A program made the position numbers and the translations under genes. Positions 17,611 through 25,333 of a stretch of 32,608 bases of DNA are shown piece by piece. The stretch spans positions 1 through 32,608 of the forward strand of contig WLGJ01000005.1 in the NCBI GenBank assembly GCA_009703275.1, read 5' to 3'. How positions within the stretch are numbered: position 1 is the stretch's first letter; each line of letters opens with the position of its first letter. The DNA is from Actinomycetota bacterium (GTDB lineage Bacteria > Actinomycetota > Acidimicrobiia > Acidimicrobiales > Acidimicrobilacustridaceae). The notes under the pieces are model-generated. The model did not search any database and was not told the DNA's origin. It was given only the letters and a program-made list of their open reading frames with translations.

Positions 17611-19350
17611 ATGCGACGTGATTCCCGTCGAGCTCGGCTCATCGGTTTCCTCACCGCGCTAGGCGGAATCATTCTCCTGCTATCGACGCTCCCAGCAGTG
17701 GGTGGTCGGATGGGCCGAATCGTTGACGTCGTCGCCCCATTTGGCGTTCGGGTTACGAGTCACGTCATCGCTGTTGCCGCTGGTGTCGCTTTGCTCTATC
17801 TCGCGGGCCAGTTGAGCCGACGTCGTCACTTGGCGTGGGTGATGGCAGTGGCTGTCTTCAGTACATCGTTTGTGGTTGATGTCCTACGCGAACACCATTA
17901 CCTCGCTGCGCTGTATTCGCTCTTTATGGTGTTTCTGCTGTTGGTGAGTCGATCAAAATTCAAGGCTCCAGGTGATCCACCGACGCTTCTCGAGTTTCTA
18001 CGGTTCATTCCGCGATACTTCCTGATCGTCTTTGTCTACGGGTACGCAGCTCTCTTCTTGGAACGTGCGTCGATCACGCCGAGCCCAACCTTTTGGAAGA
18101 ACGCCGAGACGATATTGCTCGGTCTCGTCGGTTTCGACGGGCCTTATCAGTATGAACGCAACTTCTTTGAGTGGGCGTTTCCATCGTCACTTCTTCTGCT
18201 TGGGGTCGGGGGGTTACTTGCCGCGGTGATTCTCGTATTTCGGCCGATCGTTTCGCGTTCTTATGTGACGCCAGAAGCGCTCAACGAGGCTGTGTCGATT
18301 GTGAAGGAGTTCAGCTCCGATTCACTTGACTATTTTGCACTGCGCGATGACAAACTTTTCTTCGTCTCATCGGACCAGAAGGCATTCATCGCCTACACCT
18401 ATGTTGGGCGGCAAGCACTGGTGTCAGGTGACCCGATCGGATCCAAAGAATCAATTCCGCTCGTGATCGATGAGTTCCTCGAGATGTGTCGAGAACGAGC
18501 TTGGGGGTTCTCTTTTCTCGCAGTTCGAGAATCGGATCGCAATTTGTATGTTGATCGAGGATTGCACACGGTGTATCTCGGGGATGAGGCCGTGATTGAT
18601 GTTCGTGGGTTCTCACTTGCGGGAAAGAAGTGGAAGAGCGTCCGTCAATCCTCGGGTCGCGTCGAGCGGACCTACACCTATGTGTGGATGTCCGAAACCG
18701 AGGCATCGAAGGAACTGCTTCAGGAACTGAACGATATTTCCAAACTCTGGCGAGGAAAAGCTCCAGAGCGCGGTTTCACGATGACACTGAACCAGGATGT
18801 CGAAGGAACTAATCCCGACTTCCGATTGTGTATCGCTCTCGATGAAGAGGGAAAGCCCGGCGGGTTTCTTCGCGTCGTTCCCATCTACGGAGAACGAACT
18901 GGTTACACGCTGGACATTATGAGACGGGATCCGAATACCCCTAACGGCATGACGGAGTTTTTACTCACTCGAACCATCATGAAACTCGACGAACTTGGCT
19001 TTCAGAGATTCAGCATGAATTTCGCAGCGTGGGGGAGACTCTTTGAAGACGACGTGGATTACTCGTTGACACAGCGAATCGTGAAACTGGTTTTGAATCT
19101 GATGAGTCCCTTTTATCAAATCAAATCTTTGAAGGAATTCAATCAACGCTTCTACCCAGAGTGGGTTCCACGCTGCATCGCCTATGAAGGCTTTCGGAGC
19201 CTTCCAAGAGTTGCGCTGCTTTACTCTGCAGCCGAAGGGTTTCTCACACTGCCTGTGATCGGCAAGTACCTCCTACCGCGGACTGTTCTCCATCCAGGGC
19301 ACCCGGTCGTTGGTGAAATTGTTGGTCAACCAACAAGTGAGCAGATCTAG
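17611..19350 (+). CDS. MprF/LysX-like membrane protein with DUF2156 (phosphatidylglycerol lysyltransferase-type) domain
   Basis: 579 aa; N-terminal hydrophobic helices; C-terminal FALRDDKLFFVSSDQKAFIAYTYVGRQALVSGDPIG...SMNFAAWGRLFEDD...FNQRFYPEWVPRCIAYEG. SD GGAGGT upstream. Confidence 0.88.
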   Translation: MRRDSRRARLIGFLTALGGIILLLSTLPAVGGRMGRIVDVVAPFGVRVTSHVIAVAAGVALLYLAGQLSRRRHLAWVMAVAVFSTSFVVDVLREHHYLAALYSLFMVFLLLVSRSKFKAPGDPPTLLEFLRFIPRYFLIVFVYGYAALFLERASITPSPTFWKNAETILLGLVGFDGPYQYERNFFEWAFPSSLLLLGVGGLLAAVILVFRPIVSRSYVTPEALNEAVSIVKEFSSDSLDYFALRDDKLFFVSSDQKAFIAYTYVGRQALVSGDPIGSKESIPLVIDEFLEMCRERAWGFSFLAVRESDRNLYVDRGLHTVYLGDEAVIDVRGFSLAGKKWKSVRQSSGRVERTYTYVWMSETEASKELLQELNDISKLWRGKAPERGFTMTLNQDVEGTNPDFRLCIALDEEGKPGGFLRVVPIYGERTGYTLDIMRRDPNTPNGMTEFLLTRTIMKLDELGFQRFSMNFAAWGRLFEDDVDYSLTQRIVKLVLNLMSPFYQIKSLKEFNQRFYPEWVPRCIAYEGFRSLPRVALLYSAAEGFLTLPVIGKYLLPRTVLHPGHPVVGEIVGQPTSEQI

Positions 19351-19352
19351 TC

Positions 19353-20084
19353 ATGTGTGGTCGGTTCACAAGCACAACGCCTGCATCTGAATTGGCTGAC
19401 TTTTTTGAGGCGGAGACCGATCTCCCCGATGGGATTGAGAACTACAACGTCACTCCAACCAGTGATGTAGCGGTTGTGCATCAAGATCCGAGTGGGCAAC
19501 GTCGCCTGGATTTGATGTTCTGGGGTCTGGTGCCGAGTTGGGCGGAGAGTCCAGCGATCGGTTCGCGTCTCATCAATGCCCGATCTGAAACCGTCGCAGT
19601 GAAGCCATCATTCCGGTCTGCCTTTCGACGGCGACGATGCATCATTCCGATTGATGGCTTCTATGAATGGATCCATGTGCCGGAACGGAAGAAGAAACAA
19701 CCGGTTTTCATCTCATCGACCGACGGCAACCCGCTTGCATTCGCAGGTATCTGGGAGTCATGGCGAAGTAAAGAACTTTCACAATCCGCTGATGAACTTC
19801 GTTCGTGTTCGATCCTCACCGGGCCACCGAATGAATTGATCGCACCACTTCATGACCGGATGCCGATGATTCTCTCGCGGGATCAGTGGACACGGTGGCT
19901 GGATCAATCAAATGATCACATCGATGAACTGCATTCCATGCTGAGACCGGCTCCAGAGTCATGGTTGCAGTGGTGGCCAGTTTCATTGGCGGTAAACAAT
20001 GTGCGCAATCGCGATGCGTCGCTGATCGAACGCGCCGAGATCGTCGCCGACGGCCAAGCTGAGGGCCAGGGTCGTTTGTTGTAG
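19353..20084 (+). CDS. SOS response-associated peptidase, YedK/HMCES family
   Basis: 243 aa beginning MCGRFT (catalytic Cys2); INARSETV, RRCIIPIDGFYEW, HDRMPMIL motifs. Confidence 0.95.
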   Translation: MCGRFTSTTPASELADFFEAETDLPDGIENYNVTPTSDVAVVHQDPSGQRRLDLMFWGLVPSWAESPAIGSRLINARSETVAVKPSFRSAFRRRRCIIPIDGFYEWIHVPERKKKQPVFISSTDGNPLAFAGIWESWRSKELSQSADELRSCSILTGPPNELIAPLHDRMPMILSRDQWTRWLDQSNDHIDELHSMLRPAPESWLQWWPVSLAVNNVRNRDASLIERAEIVADGQAEGQGRLL

Positions 20085-20088
20085 CTCG

Positions 20089-20499
20089 CTATTCCGAAGC
20101 TTCCGCACCTAGGGCGGCACGTAGTGCTCTCGCTGCTTCGTCGAGATCGGCCGGATCGACCGCACTGTTCGCTTTACGGAAATCGATGTCTGCTTCCGAA
20201 GTAATAGGGAGGACGTGGAGGTGGGTGTGGGGGACTTCCAGCCCGGCGATGATGAGGGAGATTCTTTCGGCCTCAAATGCGCTCATCTGAGCCGCGCCAA
20301 TCTTGCGGGCAACGATGGCGAGATGCCCGGCAAGTTCGTCGGGGAGATCGACCCAGTGGTCAACTTCGAGTCGCGGGACAACAAGTGTGTGGCCGGGGCA
20401 GATTGGGGCGATTGTCAGGAAGGCGACGCACAAATCGTCTCGGTAAACGAACCGGCCTGGAAGGTCGCCGTTGATGATCTTGGTAAACAAGGTGCTCAT
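20089..20499 (-). CDS. HIT family protein
   Basis: 136 aa; MSTLFTKIINGDLPGRFVYRDDLCVAFL...HTHLHVLPI. Confidence 0.95.
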   Translation of the reverse strand: MSTLFTKIINGDLPGRFVYRDDLCVAFLTIAPICPGHTLVVPRLEVDHWVDLPDELAGHLAIVARKIGAAQMSAFEAERISLIIAGLEVPHTHLHVLPITSEADIDFRKANSAVDPADLDEAARALRAALGAEASE

Positions 20500-20525
20500 G
20501 GTTTTGAAATCGTAGAGTGCAACGA

Positions 20526-21131
20526 ATGAACGTGCCCCCCAACTCCGAGCCCGAGAGCCAGATTCTCACCGTTCCAAATCTGATCACTCTCGTCCGGTTG
20601 CTGTGTTTGCCGGTTTTTGTCTGGCTTCTGCTTGGTCGAGAGAATCCTCTGGCGGCCGGTGCACTCCTTGGGGTTTTGGGAGCTACCGATTGGGTAGACG
20701 GCTGGTATGCACGTCGTTTCAACGCTGTTTCCAACTTCGGGAAGATCTTCGATCCGGTCGTCGACCGCCTCCTCTTCTTCGTTTCTATCGTTGCGATCAT
20801 CATCGCCGGAGCGGCTCCGATCTGGTTCTGCATCGCCGTATTGGTGCGTGAAGTGGCTCTTTCCTTGGCGACGTTAGTCTTGGCTTCGCTCGGAGCACGC
20901 CGCATCGACGTGACTTGGATTGGTAAGGCGGCCACATTCGGTCTGATGTTTGCGTTCCCAGGTTTCCTCTGGGCGTCGACTGACTGGGCGCTGCAGCCAT
21001 TCTTTGAGATCGCCGCATGGGTCTGTGCGCTGCCATCACTGGCGGCCTCGTACTACGCAGCAGGGCTGTACGTGCCGATTGGTCTTCGGGCGCTGCGTGA
21101 GGGACGCGAGGCGAGGGCAGCGGGGGAGTGA
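20526..21131 (+). CDS. pgsA: CDP-alcohol phosphatidyltransferase, PgsA-like
   Basis: DWVDGWYARRFNAVSNFGKIFDPVVDR contains the complete DGxxAR...GxxxDxxxD motif. ATG 20526 preferred over 20517. Confidence 0.92.
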   Translation: MNVPPNSEPESQILTVPNLITLVRLLCLPVFVWLLLGRENPLAAGALLGVLGATDWVDGWYARRFNAVSNFGKIFDPVVDRLLFFVSIVAIIIAGAAPIWFCIAVLVREVALSLATLVLASLGARRIDVTWIGKAATFGLMFAFPGFLWASTDWALQPFFEIAAWVCALPSLAASYYAAGLYVPIGLRALREGREARAAGE

Positions 21132-21189
21132 CTCGGCTCCGGGGCTCACGCTTCGGTGGAGGTCGAGGCAATCGGATAGCGTTCGGCTC

Positions 21190-21573
21190 ATGCAACTGCC
21201 TGATGACCTGCGCTATTCCTCCGACCACGAATGGGTCCGCCTTGAGAACGGGCAGCTCCGTCTCGGAATCACCGATTACGCGCAAGATGCGCTTGGCGAC
21301 GTCGTGTTCGTCGAGATTCCCGAGGTAGGTATGCAGGTTGATGCTGCCGCAAAGGTCAGCGAAGTTGAGTCAACGAAATCTGTCTCCGACATCTACGCAC
21401 CCGTTGCCGGCACGGTCATCGCAGTGAACGAATCGCTTGCGGATTCTCCAGAACGTTTGAATGACGATCCTTACGGCGACGGTTGGATCTGCATCATCGA
21501 ACCTTCTGATGCAACTTCCGTTGACGCGCTTCTAGATGTCGATGGTTATCGGCGGTTGATCGAAGGCGCGTGA
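21190..21573 (+). CDS. gcvH: Glycine cleavage system H protein
   Basis: MQLPDDLRYSSDHEWVRLENGQLRLGITDYAQDALGDVVFVEIPEVG...VSEVESTKSVSDIYAPVAG (lipoyl Lys). Track start 20950 rejected. Confidence 0.96.
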   Translation: MQLPDDLRYSSDHEWVRLENGQLRLGITDYAQDALGDVVFVEIPEVGMQVDAAAKVSEVESTKSVSDIYAPVAGTVIAVNESLADSPERLNDDPYGDGWICIIEPSDATSVDALLDVDGYRRLIEGA

Positions 21574-22067
21574 TGGCTGTTGCTGAGGGATTCTGTAATA
21601 ACTGCGGGCACCGTAATTCGCTTGGAGCAAATTTCTGCTCGTCATGCGGTGCTGTGCTGGAATCACTCGCGCCCGATCACACAACGATCACCTTTCACCC
21701 AGTGACGCCCGGAGACCCGGTCGAGAGCGACGTTGCAGTCGTTGTCGAAGGTATTCCTGCCGATACTGCGATGCTCGTCGTTCAGCGTGGTTCGAAGGCT
21801 GGAAGTCGTTTCGCGTTAGATAACGATGTTGTGACTGCGGGTCGACATCCCGACTCAGATATTTTCCTCGACGACATCACAGTTTCGCGGCGGCACGCCG
21901 AACTCCGCCGCGTAACCGATGGCACGTGGTTGGCCTGTGACACCGGTTCGCTCAATGGCACCTATCTCAATCGTCAACGTATCGAGACAGCGATTCTTTC
22001 GAGTGGCGATGAACTGCAAATCGGGAAATTCAAACTCGTTTTTCTCCTCGGTGGTGACGGCGCGTGA
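21573..22067 (+). CDS. garA: GarA-like FHA-domain protein with N-terminal zinc ribbon
   Basis: CNNCGHRNSLGANFCSSCG zinc ribbon, then HTTITFHP, then AGRHPDSDIFLDDITVSRRHAEL...GSLNGTYLNRQRI...GDELQIGKFKLVFL (FHA). TGATG overlap with gcvH. Confidence 0.92.
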   Translation: MAVAEGFCNNCGHRNSLGANFCSSCGAVLESLAPDHTTITFHPVTPGDPVESDVAVVVEGIPADTAMLVVQRGSKAGSRFALDNDVVTAGRHPDSDIFLDDITVSRRHAELRRVTDGTWLACDTGSLNGTYLNRQRIETAILSSGDELQIGKFKLVFLLGGDGA

Positions 22068-23005
22068 CCGACGTAAGTTCCCACTCCTCAATAGGCGAAG
22101 TACTTTCGCTTCTCCAGAGCGATTATCCCGATATCACCATTTCGAAGATCCGATTCTTGGAGAGCCAAGGGCTATTAAATCCCGAGCGCACTCCGTCGGG
22201 ATATCGAAAGTTTCACGAAGAAGACATTGAACGACTGCGATGGATCCTCACCCAGCAACGCGATCATTTTTTGCCGCTCAAGGTGATCAAGGATCGTCTC
22301 GCCGCAGGTGATTTCGCCGATGGTCCGCCCGAGGGCGTGCTTCCATTTGAGCGGAACTCGGAAGTCGTAGACACATCTACCGACTCCTCCACATCTGAGG
22401 TTGTCGAGAATTCTGCAGTTTCCGCGTCACCCAAGAAGGATTCCGTTGCGAAGGACTCAGGTGCCAACGCCTCAACTTCTCGAACAAGTGCCGTAACGAG
22501 TTTGCTCGAAGGACCGGCAGCGACGACCACCTCGCCTCGAGGCGGGAAACGTCATCCGACCGGACACAAGAAGGGCGATCCCACACCGGTGAAAGGTGCG
22601 GAAGACGAAATCGAAGTACCCGAGGTTGCACTCACACTCAAAGAACTCTGTGAACAAAGCGGCTTGGGGGAGTCTGAGGTTGCTGACCTGGAGAAGTTCG
22701 GTCTTCTCACGCGCCGATCCATGGGGCATGTCGAGTACTACGACGACGAAGCTCTTGTCGTGGCGCGACTCGCAGGCGGATTCGGGCGGTATGGAATTGA
22801 ACCTCGCCACCTCCGTATGTACAAAGTTTCGGCTGAACGAGAGGCTGGCCTCTTTGAGCAGCTCATTACTCCGCTTTTGAAACAGCGCCGTGCTGCTGCC
22901 CGAGAGCAGGCCGTCGAGATGCTTGAAGAATTGGCGGAACTCGCAGATGACCTACGTGCGGTGATGGTTCGGGCATCGCTGCGTGAGTATCTGGGCCAGG
23001 CCTGA
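22064..23005 (+). CDS. ftsR: MerR-family regulator, FtsR (Rv1828)-like
   Basis: SIGEVLSLLQSDYPDITISKIRFLESQGLLNPERTPSGYRKFHEEDIERLRWIL; second helix-turn-helix-like region LTLKELCEQSGLGESEVADLEKFGLL; position after garA. Confidence 0.88.
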   Translation: MTDVSSHSSIGEVLSLLQSDYPDITISKIRFLESQGLLNPERTPSGYRKFHEEDIERLRWILTQQRDHFLPLKVIKDRLAAGDFADGPPEGVLPFERNSEVVDTSTDSSTSEVVENSAVSASPKKDSVAKDSGANASTSRTSAVTSLLEGPAATTTSPRGGKRHPTGHKKGDPTPVKGAEDEIEVPEVALTLKELCEQSGLGESEVADLEKFGLLTRRSMGHVEYYDDEALVVARLAGGFGRYGIEPRHLRMYKVSAEREAGLFEQLITPLLKQRRAAAREQAVEMLEELAELADDLRAVMVRASLREYLGQA

Positions 23006-23047
23006 ACCACGGGTTCGGTTCGCTCTCACTGCCGGTAGTCTGAGTCG

Positions 23048-23542
23048 GTGATTGAGATGGAAGTCATCAACGTTCAGGTTGATATACCGGGCAACTCTCC
23101 AGTGCTCGTTTTGCGCGAGGTCGCGGGTGCGGGCCGGCTCGTGCCCATCTTCATTGGTCACGCCGAAGCATCCGCAATCAGTTTTGGACTCGAAGGTGTC
23201 GTTGCCTCGAGGCCACTCACTCACGATCTTTTCTGTGAGGCGATTGAACACTTAGGCGCCACTCTGACTTCTATTGAGATCACGAAAGTCGACGGTGGGA
23301 CGTTCTATGCCGAGATGGTGCTGAAAGTTTCCGAGACCGAATCTCGACTCTCAGCCCGGCCATCCGACGCTGTGGCATTGGCATTGCGCTTTCACTGCCC
23401 GATTTGGGCCGACGAATCCGTCGTCGAAGCCGCTGGTCTGCTTCCCGACGATGAGCCTGAGGGTTCCGACGACGGAGGAGACGTGGTCGAGGAGTTCCGC
23501 GCCTTTATCGACAACGTGAATCCTGAGGATTTCGGGTCCTGA
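23048..23542 (+). CDS. Bifunctional nuclease family (DUF151) protein
   Basis: 164 aa; VLVLREVAGAGRLVPIFIGHAEASAISFGLEG...RPLTHDLFCEAIEHLGA...RPSDAVALALRFHCPIW. Confidence 0.93.
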   Translation: MIEMEVINVQVDIPGNSPVLVLREVAGAGRLVPIFIGHAEASAISFGLEGVVASRPLTHDLFCEAIEHLGATLTSIEITKVDGGTFYAEMVLKVSETESRLSARPSDAVALALRFHCPIWADESVVEAAGLLPDDEPEGSDDGGDVVEEFRAFIDNVNPEDFGS

Positions 23543-23565
23543 GGCGATTTCCGCCCAACCATTGA

Positions 23566-23579
23566 CGCCGCGCGCGGCG
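23566..23579. promoter_or_regulatory. 14-bp perfect palindrome between candidate -35 and -10 of the downstream merR gene
   Basis: TTGACG (23562-23567), CGCCGCGCGCGGCG (23566-23579), TACGGT (23585-23590), spacer 17 bp. Confidence 0.5.
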
Positions 23580-23694
23580 CCCTGTACGGTCAGCGGTCCT
23601 CACAACGGCGTAATTTCGCCGTTGTCATCCGTGGGGTCAGCGCCGATCCCGTTCAGTGACGCAGATCCGTCACTAGTCATAACTGGGAGTTTCG

Positions 23695-24195
23695 ATGGCA
23701 TCTACGAATGAGCGCGCGGTTGACCACGGATTTAGTGGCGCGAAGGCGGCGGAGATCGTTGGAATTAGTTACCGACAGCTTGATTACTGGGCTCGCACCG
23801 ATTTGGTCCGTCCGACGCTGACTGATGCGGCCGGAAGTGGCAGTCGCCGTCGCTACGGATATACCGATCTTCTTGAGTTGAAGGTCATTAAGAGTCTTCT
23901 CGATGCGGGAATCCGCCTCGAAAACGTTCGAGAGGTTTTTAGCTACCTCCGAGACATCCTCGGACAAGAGGTCACCTCTGCGAATCTCGTCATCCAGGGT
24001 TCAACCTCGGTGGTCATCCAATCCGATGGTGAACTCATCGACCTGATCCATAAGGGACAGGGTGTTTTGAACATCCTTCCGTTGGCAGGAGTTCGAGACG
24101 AGATGGATGCTCGAATCCGTGAACTTCGGCCAGCTGCGGAATCTTCCGCAGAGGTCGGCAGCGAACCTGCGGCGCCGATCTCAACCGCAATCTGA
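23695..24195 (+). CDS. MerR-family transcriptional regulator (Rv1830-like)
   Basis: 166 aa; FSGAKAAEIVGISYRQLDYWARTDLVRPTLTDAAGSGSRRRYGYTDLLELKVIKSLLDAG. Confidence 0.92.
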   Translation: MASTNERAVDHGFSGAKAAEIVGISYRQLDYWARTDLVRPTLTDAAGSGSRRRYGYTDLLELKVIKSLLDAGIRLENVREVFSYLRDILGQEVTSANLVIQGSTSVVIQSDGELIDLIHKGQGVLNILPLAGVRDEMDARIRELRPAAESSAEVGSEPAAPISTAI

Positions 24196-24250
24196 GTGCA
24201 GCGCTGCGCGAGTGCCTGCGACATCGACTCTTCGAAACTAGGGTCAACTC

Positions 24251-25333
24251 GTGACTGATCGACTTTCTCCTCTCGATGCTGTCCATCGCTCCATCGGCGC
24301 CAAAATGGTTCCGTTTGGCGGTTGGGACATGCCCCTTTCGTATGAGGAGGGGACTCTCGCCGAACACCGAGCATGCCGTCACGGCGCAGTCGTTTTCGAC
24401 GTCTCCCATCTCGGGACAGTTCGAGTCACTGGTCCCGATGCATTCGAAGTGCTGCAGCGAGCATTCACAAACGATCTCCATCGAGTTCGTCCTGGTCGAG
24501 CTCAGTACACCCACCTCCTCGACGAGAACGATGCATCAGTTGTTGACGACATCATCATCTGGTGGGTTGACCCTGAGACGTTTGATGTCATGCCAAACGC
24601 TTCAAATACGGATCGGGTAACCGGTGCGTTAGAGCAGATCGTCATGAACATGGGCGGCATCACCATCGATGCCGGCGACATCACTTCGGAAAGAGCAATT
24701 TTGGCTGTTCAGGGCCCACAAGCTCGATCGCTGCTCTCGAGTGTTGATGATGCAATTGCTTCCGTCGGTCGCTTCGATGTTCAAAGACTCGAATGGCAGG
24801 GCGTGCCGCTCATTGTTGCTGGTACCGGCTACACGGGTGAAGACGGTGTCGAGATTGCCGTTCCTTCTCGTCATGCGGCTGAACTTTGGTCGGCACTCAC
24901 GACTGCAGGAATCACACCGGCAGGTTTGGGGGCGCGTGACACCCTGAGGCTCGAGGCTGGCCTTCCGTTGCACGGTCATGAACTCGGCGCGGGCATCACG
25001 TCCTTGCAGGCGGGGCTTGGTTGGGCAGTGCGCTTCGACAAAGGTCCGTTCCGAGGCTCTGAAGCTCTTGCTGCCGAACGCGATCGAGGGATCTCGCGGC
25101 GGCTCGCAGGGCTCGTCACCGAGGGTCGCCGACCCCCACGCGAAGGTTCAGCGGTTTTGCGCGACGGCGTTGTCGTCGGAGAAGTGACGAGCGGTAATTA
25201 CTCTCCTGAACTGGGGCACGGAATAGCACTCGCGTTCCTTCCGCCCGACGCGAGCGTGGGCGATCAGTTCTCTATCGATGTGCGCGGAACACTTCTCGAC
25301 GCGGTTGTTGTGAAACCGCCGTTCGTGAGCTGA
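24251..25333 (+). CDS. gcvT: Aminomethyltransferase (glycine cleavage T protein)
   Basis: 360 aa; LDAVHRSIGAKMVPFGGWDMPLSYEEGTLAEHRACRHGAVVFDVSHLG...GARDTLRLEAGLPLHGHEL. Confidence 0.96.
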   Translation: MTDRLSPLDAVHRSIGAKMVPFGGWDMPLSYEEGTLAEHRACRHGAVVFDVSHLGTVRVTGPDAFEVLQRAFTNDLHRVRPGRAQYTHLLDENDASVVDDIIIWWVDPETFDVMPNASNTDRVTGALEQIVMNMGGITIDAGDITSERAILAVQGPQARSLLSSVDDAIASVGRFDVQRLEWQGVPLIVAGTGYTGEDGVEIAVPSRHAAELWSALTTAGITPAGLGARDTLRLEAGLPLHGHELGAGITSLQAGLGWAVRFDKGPFRGSEALAAERDRGISRRLAGLVTEGRRPPREGSAVLRDGVVVGEVTSGNYSPELGHGIALAFLPPDASVGDQFSIDVRGTLLDAVVVKPPFVS

